Origin: Stanieria cyanosphaera PCC 7437
GTDB lineage: Bacteria; Cyanobacteriota; Cyanobacteriia; Cyanobacteriales; Xenococcaceae
Length of the DNA: 64,000 nucleotides
Assembly: GCF_000317575.1 (NCBI RefSeq)
Contig: NC_019748.1
Location: forward strand, 1,194,001-1,258,000
Reading direction: 5' to 3'
The first letter of the stretch is position 1. Each line of letters begins with the position of its first letter. This document shows positions 35,434-45,249 of this stretch, piece after piece. Both the position numbers and the translations under genes were made by a program. The notes under the pieces were generated by a model. It was not told the origin of the DNA. It worked only from the letters and a program-made list of their open reading frames with translations, and did no database searches.

Positions 35434-37866
35434 ATGACTAATTATTCCCATTTTATTGCTACCGAACCTTTAGGAAATAAAGGAGAAGTAGGAGAACAGT
35501 TAGTATGGGATAGTATCCAAGCAGCTTTTTCTGAACGGAAATGTTTAGCTTATTGGCGTTATCCCATTTTTTTTTCTCCTAAAAAATCTCGTCAAGAAGT
35601 AGATATTTTAATTGTTGATGAGCAACTAGGTTTAATTGTTATTGAAGTTAAATCAATTCGGAGCGAACAGATAGTTAAGCTTGAAGGTCATCGTTGGCAA
35701 TATCAAAATTTTTATACTGATTATGGTAATCCTTATCAGCAAGCAGAAAGTCAATTATTTACTCTACTAGAATATTTTAATCAAGAACCACTTTTAAAAG
35801 ATCGAGTTCCCGCCAGAGCGATAATTGCTCTTCCTTATATTACTGAACAACAATGGCAAGATAAAGGATTTACTAAACTACTCAGTAATCCTCCCATTTT
35901 ATTTAAAAATTTTCTCCAAAATAATAACCAAATCTGCCAATTTATTTCAGAAATCCCTTCACTAACAAAAGGAAGTCAATTAACAGTAACTCAATGGCAA
36001 ATATTCTTATCTATTTTAACAGGTAGTTCTGTATTAGTTCCAACTTCTCGTTCCTTTTTGGTTGCCAAACAAAGTCGAGGAGATATTTTAAAACAGGCGC
36101 GATCGCGTTTAGCTCAATTCGATTTACAACAGGAAAAAATTGCCAAGCAAATTCCACCAGGCTTACAAACAATTAGGGGGATAGCAGGTTCAGGTAAGAC
36201 TATTATTCTCTGTCAAAAAGCTGCTTTGATGCATCTTAAATATCCTGATTGGCAAATTGCTGTGGTTTTTTTCTCTCGAAGTCTTTATCAGGTAATTATA
36301 GAAAAAATTTCTCAATGGATTACTTATTTTACTGACGGAAAACAAACTTATAATCCACAAGATTCTAACTTAAAAATTCTCCACGCTTGGGGAGGAAAAT
36401 ATCAACCAGGTTTTTATAGTACCATTTGTCAACTAGCAGGAAAAACTCCCTTAGCTGTCAAGTTTACAGAAAGCTATCAACCCAACGAAGCGTTAGGAGA
36501 AGTTTGTTTTCATCTTCTACAATCAACTGCTATTCCTCAAGTCTTTGATGCGATTTTAATAGATGAAGGACAAGACTTAATTGTTAATCAATGGAAATAT
36601 CAAAATAAACAACCATTTTATTGGCTTGCTTATCAATCTTTACGCCCAATCAATTCAATTTATCCTGAACAAAAAAGATTGATTTGGGCTTATGATGAAC
36701 TTCAAAGTTTAGCTTGTTTAAAAATTCCTACTGCTAGTGAGTTGTTTGGTGAAGAATTAGGTCATTTAGCGATTGGGACTTATCCCAATCAAATTAATAA
36801 AACTGAAACAATTCCTCATTGTTATCGTACTCCTCATTTAATTGTAACTGCTGCTTATGCGATCGCGATGGGTTTATTACGTCCTCAAGGAATGCTTAGT
36901 GGTTTTACTACTAAAGCAGAATGGGAAGCGATCGGTTATCAAGTAGAGGGAAGTTTTAAAATTGGTGAACCAATTACGATTAAACGTGCTTCACAAAATT
37001 CATTAAATCCTATCGATCAATTATCGCAACAAGAAATAATTGAATTTACAACTTATACTTCTCGTCAACAAGAATTAACTGCTTTAGCCCAACAGATTAA
37101 ATATAATTTAAGAAAAGATGGTTTGCGTCCTGCTCAAGAAATTTTAGTGATTGTTTTAGGAAATCATTGGGAAGCAAAAGAACTTACTTTTCATACAGCT
37201 AAATTTTTACATCGACAAGGAATATATACTGTTTTACCGAAAGAAAATATATTTTGGGAAGAAGGTGCAGTTACAATTACAACTATTCATCGCGCTAAAG
37301 GACAAGAAGCAGATTTTGTTTACTTAATTGGTTTAGATCGTATAGCTAAAAATGAAAGTAATATTTATCTACGTAATCAATTATTAGTAGCTTTAACTAG
37401 AACTAGAGCTTGGGTTAATTTGAGTGGCATTCAAGAGTCTAATTTTGATTCTTTTTATCAAGAAATAAAACAAGTTCTGCAAAGCAAAGATAGTTTTACT
37501 TTTCCTTTTACTTATCCACTAAAAAGAACAATTAGTTATAGCAATCTTGCTAATTTAATTACAGGTTATGCTTTGGGACGCAGAAATTTTCGCCAAATAA
37601 ATTTACAACAAGCGGATTTATCAGGATTAAATTTAGCCAATATTAATTTGATCGAAGCTAATTTACAAGGAGCAAATTTAACTAATACTTGTTTATCAGG
37701 AGCGAAATTGATTGCAGCAGATTTAAGTTATACTGATTTAACTCATGCTGATTTATCTAATGCTAAATTGATGGGAGCAAATTTGCAAAATAGTAATTTA
37801 ACTCATACCAATTTAACTAATACAGATTTAACTAATACCAAGTTTAAAAAAAAAGCCAAAAATTAA
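35434..37866 (+). CDS. NERD nuclease-like / UvrD-type helicase / pentapeptide-repeat fusion
   Basis: This 810-residue protein has three parts. Residues about 15-115 form a NERD domain (nuclease-related fold) with GEVGEQLVWD, VDILIVDEQLGLIVIEVKS and a following Gln-Tyr patch. Residues about 245-680 are a superfamily 1 helicase: RGIAGSGKT (Lys255), the DEGQD box near Asp377, HCYRTP, TIHRAKGQEADFVY and VALTRTRAW. The C-terminal ~85 residues (719-805) are pentapeptide repeats of A(D/N)LxG type. NERD-helicase proteins occur in DNA repair and anti-phage systems; the role here is unknown. It has no partner genes. Confidence 0.85.
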   Translation: MTNYSHFIATEPLGNKGEVGEQLVWDSIQAAFSERKCLAYWRYPIFFSPKKSRQEVDILIVDEQLGLIVIEVKSIRSEQIVKLEGHRWQYQNFYTDYGNPYQQAESQLFTLLEYFNQEPLLKDRVPARAIIALPYITEQQWQDKGFTKLLSNPPILFKNFLQNNNQICQFISEIPSLTKGSQLTVTQWQIFLSILTGSSVLVPTSRSFLVAKQSRGDILKQARSRLAQFDLQQEKIAKQIPPGLQTIRGIAGSGKTIILCQKAALMHLKYPDWQIAVVFFSRSLYQVIIEKISQWITYFTDGKQTYNPQDSNLKILHAWGGKYQPGFYSTICQLAGKTPLAVKFTESYQPNEALGEVCFHLLQSTAIPQVFDAILIDEGQDLIVNQWKYQNKQPFYWLAYQSLRPINSIYPEQKRLIWAYDELQSLACLKIPTASELFGEELGHLAIGTYPNQINKTETIPHCYRTPHLIVTAAYAIAMGLLRPQGMLSGFTTKAEWEAIGYQVEGSFKIGEPITIKRASQNSLNPIDQLSQQEIIEFTTYTSRQQELTALAQQIKYNLRKDGLRPAQEILVIVLGNHWEAKELTFHTAKFLHRQGIYTVLPKENIFWEEGAVTITTIHRAKGQEADFVYLIGLDRIAKNESNIYLRNQLLVALTRTRAWVNLSGIQESNFDSFYQEIKQVLQSKDSFTFPFTYPLKRTISYSNLANLITGYALGRRNFRQINLQQADLSGLNLANINLIEANLQGANLTNTCLSGAKLIAADLSYTDLTHADLSNAKLMGANLQNSNLTHTNLTNTDLTNTKFKKKAKN

Positions 37867-38047
37867 AGGTTAAAATTCAAAAGGTAGAATGGTTATAGCT
37901 GAAAACGATCTTAGCTCTCAAAAATAATTCATAGTTCACATCGACTTAATTAATCAACTATTAACTATTAACTTCACTCAAAGTTCGCATAGCAACCAAC
38001 GAAAATTTTTTGCCGCTCAGTTTTGACAACTTAGATATGAATGCTAT

Positions 38048-38734
38048 ATGTGTTTTTCTGCTTCTGCTAGTTTTACAGCTTCTGTATTATTAATTCCGAC
38101 AGGAATCTATTGTCTTAGAGAGGCAGCCACAAAAGACAAAACCTATCTTGCGATCGCGTCTTTGCCTCTATTTTTTGGAATTCAACAAGCTTTTGAAGGA
38201 TTGCTTTGGTTAGGAATTGCTTCCAATCATACTCAAACAGTTCATTCTGCTGCTTTGGGTTTTTTGTTTTTTTCTCACTTTTTCTGGTTGTTTTGGATTC
38301 CTGGTTCGGCTTATTCAGTAGAAACAAATCAACTATTGAAGAAGGTATTGGCAATATTTACTTTAGTTGGTTTTATTTATGGTGCTTGCTTATATTTGCC
38401 TTTATTAAATTACAGCGATTGGCTAGAAATTCACGTAATCGAGCATTCAATTTCTTATCGAATAAATTTCTTTTTTAATAATCAGGTTTTCTTGCCAAAA
38501 GATTTTAGTTGGATAGTTTATATGTTGATTGTTTTGATTCCCTTGTTTATTTGCTCTAATCGGAGCTTTAATCTTTTGGGAGCTTTAATGTTTATTTCAG
38601 CAATGATTACTTATCTTGTGTTTAGTTATGCTTTTATTTCTGTATGGTGTTTTTTCGCTGCGATTATTTCAATTTATTTAATTTACATTATTAGTCAATC
38701 AGCCAATCCAGAATCAAACCAATTACTATCTTAA
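38048..38734 (+). CDS. Multi-pass membrane protein, MCFSA-type (DUF6629-like)
   Basis: The 228-residue protein begins MCFSASASFTASVLL and has about seven hydrophobic helices through its length, including FFGIQQAFEGLLWLG and a C-terminal pair. The MCFSAxASF start is shared by a family of bacterial membrane proteins of unknown function (DUF6629, named from memory). It has no signal for secretion or known catalytic motif. Transcription would be toward the convergent rodA. Confidence 0.65.
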   Translation: MCFSASASFTASVLLIPTGIYCLREAATKDKTYLAIASLPLFFGIQQAFEGLLWLGIASNHTQTVHSAALGFLFFSHFFWLFWIPGSAYSVETNQLLKKVLAIFTLVGFIYGACLYLPLLNYSDWLEIHVIEHSISYRINFFFNNQVFLPKDFSWIVYMLIVLIPLFICSNRSFNLLGALMFISAMITYLVFSYAFISVWCFFAAIISIYLIYIISQSANPESNQLLS

Positions 38735-38812
38735 ACCTTGTCTACTTTGAAAATTAAATGGCAACTGCTCACTATTAACTTGTAACTGCTTTTTTGTCAA
38801 TCCTAGCAATTA

Positions 38813-38834
38813 TGCTTAGTCAATAAACTAAGCA
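38813..38834. terminator. Hairpin between convergent genes
   Basis: TGCTTAGT at 38813-38820 pairs with ACTAAGCA at 38827-38834 around a six-base loop. It has no strong T-run on either side. It lies in the 366-bp gap (38735-39100) before convergent rodA; nothing else is seen in the gap. Confidence 0.4.
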
Positions 38835-39100
38835 AGTTTGCATTACAAAATATTAAGTCGGTCAACCCGTTTAAACTTAAAACCGAGACGAGTCAATTAC
38901 TTGAATAACATAAAGAAAAGTAAATTTTCCAAAAAGCCAATAAAAACCACATCCTACCATATAATATCGGGTTAATTTTAAAAAAACAAGCTCAAACCCA
39001 ATAAATTCGTCAGAAAAATTCAGTCGTTCTCAATAAGCTTCACTAACAAATTTTCAATCAAATTTAACTATAAACTTAAGTTTTACTTATAAAAATAGAT

Positions 39101-40465
39101 TTAACCAAGAAAATAATCTTTTCTCTTTTTCTGACTGGCATGATTAACTACCGATTGTACTAATCCAATTGCTATAAAATTACTTAACAATGCCGAACGA
39201 CCGTAACTCATCCAAGGCAAAGGAATACCCGTAATAGGAGCAAGTCCAATCGTCATACTAATGTTAACAATGACTGGGAAAACAATCATAGCTAAAATGC
39301 CAATAGCTAGGAGAGAACCAAAGTTATCTTTAGCTCTAGTAGCAATTAAAACTAATCGTACGCAAATTAACCAAAAAACCAACAATAATAACACACTACC
39401 AATAAAACCCCATTCCTCACCTACGGCAGAAAAGATAAAATCAGTATGCTGTTCGGGGATAAAATTAAGTTGAGTTTGTGTACCGTGATTGAATCCTTGC
39501 CCCCACATTCCTCCAGCACCGATCGCAATGCGAGATTGAATCAGGTGATATCCTCCCCCTAAAGGGTCTTTTTCAGGATCGAGAAACAAAATCAAGCGGT
39601 CTTTTTGATAATCTTTCAATAATCCCCAAAAAATATTACCCAACTCTACCGCAGCACAATTAATTCCTAAAGCGATTAAAGAAGAAAGCAGTTTCATTGG
39701 CAGAGTCAGCCAGGCAATGGCGATCATAGCGATCGCAAAAATAATCCAGGCAGGAAGATAAACGTGATAGAGAATTGCTGAAATTAAGGGAGAAAGAAGT
39801 AAAAGTAACCAACCGGGGTTAGCATTTGCCCAATAAAGCATAGCGATCGTAATTACACCAAAGACAAGTGAAGTACCTAAATCTGGCTGTAAAAAAATTA
39901 ATGTCCAAGGAACAGCCGTAATAGCTAGAGTGCGTATAACTGCACCCAAATTTGCAGTGTCTTTATTGTGTAATAAAGCAGCTAAGGTAATAATTACGCC
40001 CACCTTGGCAAACTCTGATGGTTGGACATTAAAACCACCAATAGTAATCCAACTTTGCGCCCCATTAGCGGTTACACCGTTAACCATTACCGCAATCAAA
40101 GATAAATTAGTTAAAGCATAAGTCAACCAATGCCATTTCAGTAAAACTTGATAGGGACAACGAGCAATTGTTAAGGATATAGCTAAACCAACTCCGCCAA
40201 TCAACCAATGTTGATAACCGCGATCGAGTTGTTCATACAATTCTGTACTGAGAATAGTCAAACCACCAAAAATGGTCAAACCTACTACCAGTAGCAGTAA
40301 AAACCAATCGAGATGTAGCCAAGGAGAGAAAAAAGCTAGTAAGTGTTTTTTAAAAACATCTCCCAGCTGAAATCGAGAACGAGTTTTAGATTTTGAGCGA
40401 GATTTGAGACGCATTCTAAGCTGAATTGGTATTCCCGTACAGCAATATTTATAACTTTGTTTCAA
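39101..40465 (-). CDS. rodA: SEDS-family peptidoglycan polymerase RodA
   Basis: The protein of up to 454 residues has about ten membrane helices. It shows the SEDS blocks NGAQSWITIGGFNVQPSEFAK, FLQPDLGTSLVF, NFIPEQHTDFIFSAVGEEWG and GIPLPWMSYGRSALL. The length and motifs fit RodA, which polymerises glycan strands during side-wall growth with a class B PBP; FtsW is the close alternative. The N-terminal ~17 residues look like an over-extension, and a Met at 40414 (MRLKSRSKSK) is the likelier start. It ends about 370 bp from the convergent membrane gene. Confidence 0.9.
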   Translation of the reverse strand: MKQSYKYCCTGIPIQLRMRLKSRSKSKTRSRFQLGDVFKKHLLAFFSPWLHLDWFLLLLVVGLTIFGGLTILSTELYEQLDRGYQHWLIGGVGLAISLTIARCPYQVLLKWHWLTYALTNLSLIAVMVNGVTANGAQSWITIGGFNVQPSEFAKVGVIITLAALLHNKDTANLGAVIRTLAITAVPWTLIFLQPDLGTSLVFGVITIAMLYWANANPGWLLLLLSPLISAILYHVYLPAWIIFAIAMIAIAWLTLPMKLLSSLIALGINCAAVELGNIFWGLLKDYQKDRLILFLDPEKDPLGGGYHLIQSRIAIGAGGMWGQGFNHGTQTQLNFIPEQHTDFIFSAVGEEWGFIGSVLLLLVFWLICVRLVLIATRAKDNFGSLLAIGILAMIVFPVIVNISMTIGLAPITGIPLPWMSYGRSALLSNFIAIGLVQSVVNHASQKKRKDYFLG

Positions 40466-40485
40466 CCTAATTGGGAGAAAAATAT

Positions 40486-40614
40486 GTGAGCAGTTACCCC
40501 GTAGAATTAGTAGAAGCTAATTTGATAAAAAACGGTAATCAAAAATACTTTTCCCAAGAAACTCTCAGAAATTTAATACCTTTTTTACGGCAAAAATTTA
40601 GAAATACGAGCTAG
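40486..40614 (+). CDS. Possible small protein of 42 residues
   Basis: A GTG at 40486, with TTGGGAG in front, opens a 42-codon frame ending in TAG at 40612-40614. The peptide starts VSSYPVELVEANLIKNG and ends in a basic helix (FLRQKFRNTS). It fills most of the gap between divergent rodA and gnd. I cannot link it to a family; it may be a leader peptide, a small protein or chance. Confidence 0.3.
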   Translation: MSSYPVELVEANLIKNGNQKYFSQETLRNLIPFLRQKFRNTS

Positions 40615-40653
40615 CCTGAAAATAATAAGACCCTCCAAACAAGCTCATTACTT

Positions 40654-42108
40654 ATGACACCAAGAACTTTCGGCGTAATCGGTTTAGCCGTAATGGGAGA
40701 AAACCTAGCTCTTAATGTGGAAAGTAGAGGCTTTCCTATTGCTGTCTATAACCGAACAGCAGCTAAAACTGAAGAATTTATGGCGATAAGAGCCAAAGAC
40801 AAAAATGTTCAAGCTGCCTATTCTCTTGAAGAATTTGTTCAAGCTTTAGAACGTCCTCGCAAGATTTTAGTAATGGTTAAGGCGGGGAAACCTGTCGATG
40901 CAGTTATCGAACAACTTAAACCTCTCCTTGATGAAGGAGATATGATCATTGATGGCGGTAACTCTCTTTATGAAGATACGGAGAGACGTACCAATGAACT
41001 AGAAGCTACTGGACTTGGTTTTGTTGGCATGGGAGTTAGTGGTGGTGAAGAAGGCGCACTTAATGGCCCTAGTTTAATGCCTGGTGGTACAGAAGCAGCC
41101 TATAATGAATTAGAACCAATCCTGACTAAAATTGCTGCTCAAGTCGATGATGGTCCTTGTGTTACCTATATCGGTCCTCGGGGTGCTGGTCACTATGTCA
41201 AAATGGTTCACAACGGTATTGAATACGGCGATATGCAATTAATTGCGGAAGCCTATGACATTCTCAAAAATGCCTTGGGACTCGATCATTTGCAGCTACA
41301 CAAAGTATTTGCGGACTGGAATACTACCGATGAGTTAAATTCTTTCTTGATTGAGATTACCGCCGATATTTTCACTTTTATCGATCCTCAAACTGATTTA
41401 CCCTTAGTAGATTTAATTTTTGATTCGGCAGGACAAAAAGGTACGGGAAGATGGACAATCGTAAGTTCTTTAGAATTAGGCGTACCAATTCCAACTATGT
41501 ATGCTGCAGTTAATGCCAGAGTAATGTCATCTTATAAAGCAGAAAGAGTTGCTGCTGCTAAATTGTTAACTGGTCCCACTGGCAAATATGAAGGTGACAT
41601 ACCAGCCTTCATCAATAAAGTTCGGGATGCTCTCTACTGCTCGAAAATGTGTTCCTATGCTCAAGGGATGGCATTACTAGCTAAAGCATCAGCAGAATAT
41701 AATTACAATCTTGATTTGGCAGAAATTGCTCGAATTTGGAAAGGTGGTTGTATTATTCGGGCTGGTTTCCTTGACAAAATTAAAACAGCCTTTAACGAAA
41801 ATCCCTCTCTACCTAATTTGCTACTAGCACCCGAATTTAAACAGACTATTTTAGATCGTCAGGAAGCTTGGCGAGAAGTGTTAGCAGTAGCCAGTCATCT
41901 TGGTATTCCTGTACCTGCTTTTAGTTCTTCTTTAGACTATTTTGATAGCTATCGACGGGCTAATTTACCACAAAATCTAACTCAAGCTCAAAGAGATTAT
42001 TTTGGCGCACATACCTACGAACGCACAGATAAACCTAGAGGAGAATTTTTCCATACTGAATGGACTAAAGCCAGTGAAATGTCTTTACAGACTGGTCATA
42101 CTGATTAG
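40654..42108 (+). CDS. gnd: 6-phosphogluconate dehydrogenase, decarboxylating
   Basis: This 484-residue enzyme has the NADP loop GLAVMGENLALNVESRG, then DGGNSLYEDTERR. The substrate-binding GVSGGEEGALNGPSLMPGG, the catalytic HYVKMVHNGIEYGDMQLI and the C-terminal YFGAHTYERTD follow. It converts 6-phosphogluconate to ribulose 5-phosphate and CO2, giving NADPH in the oxidative pentose phosphate pathway used by cyanobacteria in the dark. All family blocks are intact. A strong hairpin terminator follows. Confidence 0.97.
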   Translation: MTPRTFGVIGLAVMGENLALNVESRGFPIAVYNRTAAKTEEFMAIRAKDKNVQAAYSLEEFVQALERPRKILVMVKAGKPVDAVIEQLKPLLDEGDMIIDGGNSLYEDTERRTNELEATGLGFVGMGVSGGEEGALNGPSLMPGGTEAAYNELEPILTKIAAQVDDGPCVTYIGPRGAGHYVKMVHNGIEYGDMQLIAEAYDILKNALGLDHLQLHKVFADWNTTDELNSFLIEITADIFTFIDPQTDLPLVDLIFDSAGQKGTGRWTIVSSLELGVPIPTMYAAVNARVMSSYKAERVAAAKLLTGPTGKYEGDIPAFINKVRDALYCSKMCSYAQGMALLAKASAEYNYNLDLAEIARIWKGGCIIRAGFLDKIKTAFNENPSLPNLLLAPEFKQTILDRQEAWREVLAVASHLGIPVPAFSSSLDYFDSYRRANLPQNLTQAQRDYFGAHTYERTDKPRGEFFHTEWTKASEMSLQTGHTD

Positions 42109-42135
42109 ATTAGTAACTTAAGTTTATACAATTTT

Positions 42136-42163
42136 AGGGTGAGTATTGCTCACTCTATTTTTT
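42136..42163 (+). terminator. Rho-independent terminator of gnd
   Basis: AGGGTGAG and CTCACTCT form an 8-bp stem (one G-U pair) around TATTG at 42136-42156, followed directly by ATTTTTT. It lies 28 bp after the gnd stop. Confidence 0.85.
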
Positions 42164-42216
42164 ATAAATGTTAAGACAGAAGATATCAATATATAGCAGT
42201 TCTCACGCTTTATGAG

Positions 42217-42245
42217 TTACATCTGTTCGATACTGATTGAGCGTT
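42217..42245 (+). repeat. Dispersed 29-bp repeat, copy 1
   Basis: It matches 53083-53111 at 26 of 29 bases in the same orientation; the shared core is GTTCGATACTGAT. It lies between gnd and the kinase gene. The AGTT(C/G)ATAG-like sequence after it resembles the heptamer arrays elsewhere in the window. Confidence 0.75.
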
Positions 42246-42347
42246 GATAGTTCATAGTTGATGGTTGATTGGTAACTGATAACTGGTTTACCTTACCAAT
42301 TTGAGAAACGCTATAACTTTTGTCTTTTCTCCCACATTCTCAAAACC

Positions 42348-43682
42348 GTGTTTAATAATCTACAAATCTTACAAGAAAAATATCAACTTCAAAAACAGTT
42401 AGGACGTACTGCAGCAGGACATCAAACTTGGCTGGCAACAGATGTAAATACTGAAGAGAAAGTAACAATTAAATTGTTAGCTTTCAGTCCCCAAATGCAT
42501 TGGGAAGAACTAAAATTATTTGAGCGAGAAGCACAAGTATTACAAACACTAGATCATCCTCGTATTCCCAAATATCGAGATTATTTCGATTTAGATAAAC
42601 AAATTGGTGAAGGAGTGCCTTGGTTTGCACTGGTACAGGATTATATTCCAGGTTTTTCTTTGCAAGAATTATTAGAACAGGGTAAGCGTTTTAGTGAGGC
42701 AAAAATTCGTAAAATTGCCCAAGAAACTCTAGAAATATTAATATATCTCCATCAATTGTGTCCTCCTGTACTTCATCGGGATCTCAAACCCAGTAATTTA
42801 ATCTTGGGAGAAGATGAACATATTTATTTAATTGATTTTGGTGCAGTACAAGCCCAAGCAGCAGTTACAGGAGTAACTTTTACAGTGGTGGGAACAAGTG
42901 GTTATGCACCGCTAGAACAGTTTTGGGGACGTGCTGTTGCAGCTTCTGATTTATATGCCTTGGGAGCAACTTTAATTCACTTACTTACTGGAATCTCACC
43001 TGCGGATTTGCCTCATCAAGATTCTCGAATTCAATTTCGCGACCGCGTTAATCTTCAGCCAGATTTAATTGATTGGCTAGAAAAAATTACCGAATTAGCT
43101 GTAGAAAAACGTTTTGCTAACGCGGAAGTTGCTTTGAAAGCTTTATTATCTGGTAGATTTATTTCTAGTACGAAAAAGCCTAAATCTTTCACAAATAAGT
43201 TATTTCAACCATATACGAGTCGAATTCAACTGGAACAAAATGAACGACAATTAAAAATTAAAATTCCCGCAGGAGGATTAGCTAGATTTAATGAGGTTTT
43301 TAATGCTGGTTGTGGAGGATTGTTTGTTTATTATTTATTATTTTCGTTTAGTTTTATTTTGAGTGCTTTTACTCCAACAATAGGATTATTTATTTGGAGT
43401 TTTGTGGGCGTTTATGCTGCTCTTTTGTGCGGTACTAAAACCAATATTTCTTTTGAAGAAAATACTTTGGAATTAACTAGAACTTTTTTAGGCAAAAAGT
43501 ATGGTAAGCAAACTTATTTTAATTCAGAAATTATCGATATTTTTATTCAGCGTACCGGTTCAATTTTTCAGGTAGGGATTCGGACAATCAATCATACTTA
43601 TAATCTTGGTGGTGCTTTAAGTCAGGACGAAGCTGTTTGGCTGGCAGGAGAAATTAGACAATGGTTAAATTTAAATGGTTAA
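42348..43682 (+). CDS. Membrane-anchored Ser/Thr protein kinase
   Basis: The 444-residue protein has a kinase domain at about 10-270: a degenerate glycine loop (LGRTAAGHQTWLA), VTIKLL with the VAIK-type Lys, LHRDLKPSNLIL (catalytic loop) and LIDFGAVQ (DFG). After it come two hydrophobic segments near residues 325-365 and a C-terminal beta-rich part unlike PASTA or WD repeats. Cyanobacteria have many such kinases; the target is unknown. The start is GTG at 42348 without a clear Shine-Dalgarno site. Confidence 0.9.
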   Translation: MFNNLQILQEKYQLQKQLGRTAAGHQTWLATDVNTEEKVTIKLLAFSPQMHWEELKLFEREAQVLQTLDHPRIPKYRDYFDLDKQIGEGVPWFALVQDYIPGFSLQELLEQGKRFSEAKIRKIAQETLEILIYLHQLCPPVLHRDLKPSNLILGEDEHIYLIDFGAVQAQAAVTGVTFTVVGTSGYAPLEQFWGRAVAASDLYALGATLIHLLTGISPADLPHQDSRIQFRDRVNLQPDLIDWLEKITELAVEKRFANAEVALKALLSGRFISSTKKPKSFTNKLFQPYTSRIQLEQNERQLKIKIPAGGLARFNEVFNAGCGGLFVYYLLFSFSFILSAFTPTIGLFIWSFVGVYAALLCGTKTNISFEENTLELTRTFLGKKYGKQTYFNSEIIDIFIQRTGSIFQVGIRTINHTYNLGGALSQDEAVWLAGEIRQWLNLNG

Positions 43683-43770
43683 AGCGATCGCATACAAATA
43701 TAATTTACAAACATAAAAGAAGTTGCTTAACCTCAGCAAAACTTTTATACTCCTAGTTTTTCAAAAAATT

Positions 43771-44073
43771 CTAATCACTACTTTTAGTAGGACGAAAGGC
43801 ATTTAAAAAGTTTAGCAACGGATAAAGATTGCGAGATTGAATCCATAAACGACCTTGTCCTCCTAAAATTCCTGTTTTTAAATTATTAAAAGAAAGACCA
43901 CCAATTAATTCAACTTTGTAATTTAAAGTATCTTCAAAAGCAACAATATAACTCGTATCTACAATATAACTACCTACTACAGGAATTTCAATAATTCCAC
44001 CATACGAACTAAACCAAAAATCTCCTTGTCCTATTGCCTTTAATAAAAATAAAGATTCACCAATAAAAAATTT
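43771..44073 (-). pseudogene. C-terminal remnant of a TIGR00266/AIM24-family gene
   Basis: On the minus strand, 44073-43771 is open for 100 codons without a start codon. It reads GESLFLLKAIGQGDFWFSSYGGI, then VDTSYIVAFEDTLNYKVE and RLWIQSRNLYPLLNF, the C-terminal half of a TIGR00266-type protein of unknown function. A stop (44074-44076) precedes it, the N-terminal half is not found, and about 11 residues between two GG(E/Q)G turns appear lost. The AT-rich rest of the gap to 44370 holds no gene. Confidence 0.8.
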
Positions 44074-44370
44074 TTACATCAAAGCAGGATTGTGATTTTT
44101 GGTATAAAAATTGGGTATAAAAAGAAATTATTTAAGTATTTTTAAATCTATTAAAAAGTTTTTGCTTATTTTTTGTCAACTCTCTATATTTAGAGAATTA
44201 AAAGATAAATTCATCAACATTCCCTAGGGAGAATTAATGAATTATTGCTACTACAAAATAAAAATAATATTTTTATCAATTAAATGAGATTGTTAAATAC
44301 AAGTTTATCTGGCGGTTTTAAAACAAGAGGCTAAAATAGCGGAATCTTTGCCGAAGTTATTGTAAAAATT

Positions 44371-45150
44371 ATGAAAAATATTTTATTCGCTGCGACTACT
44401 TTAAGTATTATTTCTTTAAGTATTTCCACTCAAGCAGAAAATTTATCTGATCTTAATCAATTATTAGCTACTAAAAATTGTTCTCAATGTGATTTAACCA
44501 ATTCTGGTTTAGTCATGGCTGATTTATCAGGAGGAAATTTAAGTGGTGCTAATTTAGTCAATGCTAATCTTAGTCAAGCTAATCTGTCTGGGATTGATTT
44601 AAGCGGTGCTAATTTAACAGGGGCTTCTTTATATGGTGCTAATTTAACAGGGGCTAATTTAACGGGGGCTAATTTAGCAGGAACAGATTTAAGGAATGCT
44701 TATCTAACTAATACAAATCTTACTGATGTCGATTTGAGTACTGCCCACATCGAAGGCACAAAAGGAATTTCGACAAGCGCAGGAACACCAGAACAATTTT
44801 ATCGTTGGGCGGTAAGAGAGACGGAAAGAGGAAATTTTCGTGCTGCGGTGGAACATTATAATCGGGCAATTAATATTGATCCAGAATTTGCGCCTGCTTA
44901 TTTGGGGATAGGATTAATTGAATATGGTTTTGATAATCGGGTTAAAGCACAAGAAAAAGCGGAAATAGCTGCTAATTTATTTAAAAAACAGGATAATAAA
45001 CTTGGCTATGAGACAAGTCAAGATTTTCTGCACAAAATGAAGTTAATTGAGACATTAGAAGCAGAAAACGCCAAAAAAGAACAAGGTTCTGGCAATTTTG
45101 GTAAATTTATTGGTGGACTTGGTTCTTTGATGCTTAGACTTCTTTTATAA
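44371..45150 (+). CDS. Exported pentapeptide-repeat and TPR protein
   Basis: This 259-residue protein has a signal peptide (about residues 1-22, ending STQAEN), then a paired-Cys stretch CSQCDL. Some 15 pentapeptide repeats of A(N/D)LxG type follow (about 40-125), and then TPR-like helices (about 145-210: FYRWAVRETERGNFRAAVEHYNRAI and AYLGIGLIEYG). The right-handed beta helix plus TPR suggests a binding scaffold outside the cytoplasm. It ends about 100 bp before the polyketide synthase gene in the same direction, but a shared job is not shown. Confidence 0.8.
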   Translation: MKNILFAATTLSIISLSISTQAENLSDLNQLLATKNCSQCDLTNSGLVMADLSGGNLSGANLVNANLSQANLSGIDLSGANLTGASLYGANLTGANLTGANLAGTDLRNAYLTNTNLTDVDLSTAHIEGTKGISTSAGTPEQFYRWAVRETERGNFRAAVEHYNRAINIDPEFAPAYLGIGLIEYGFDNRVKAQEKAEIAANLFKKQDNKLGYETSQDFLHKMKLIETLEAENAKKEQGSGNFGKFIGGLGSLMLRLLL

Positions 45151-45249
45151 AAGTTAAATTTGTTGACAATCGCTGGTGCCTCGATTAAAAGTTGTAGCTA
45201 GTATATTTATTCTGATTAAGAGCAAGTACAAGTCAGATTGTTAACTATT

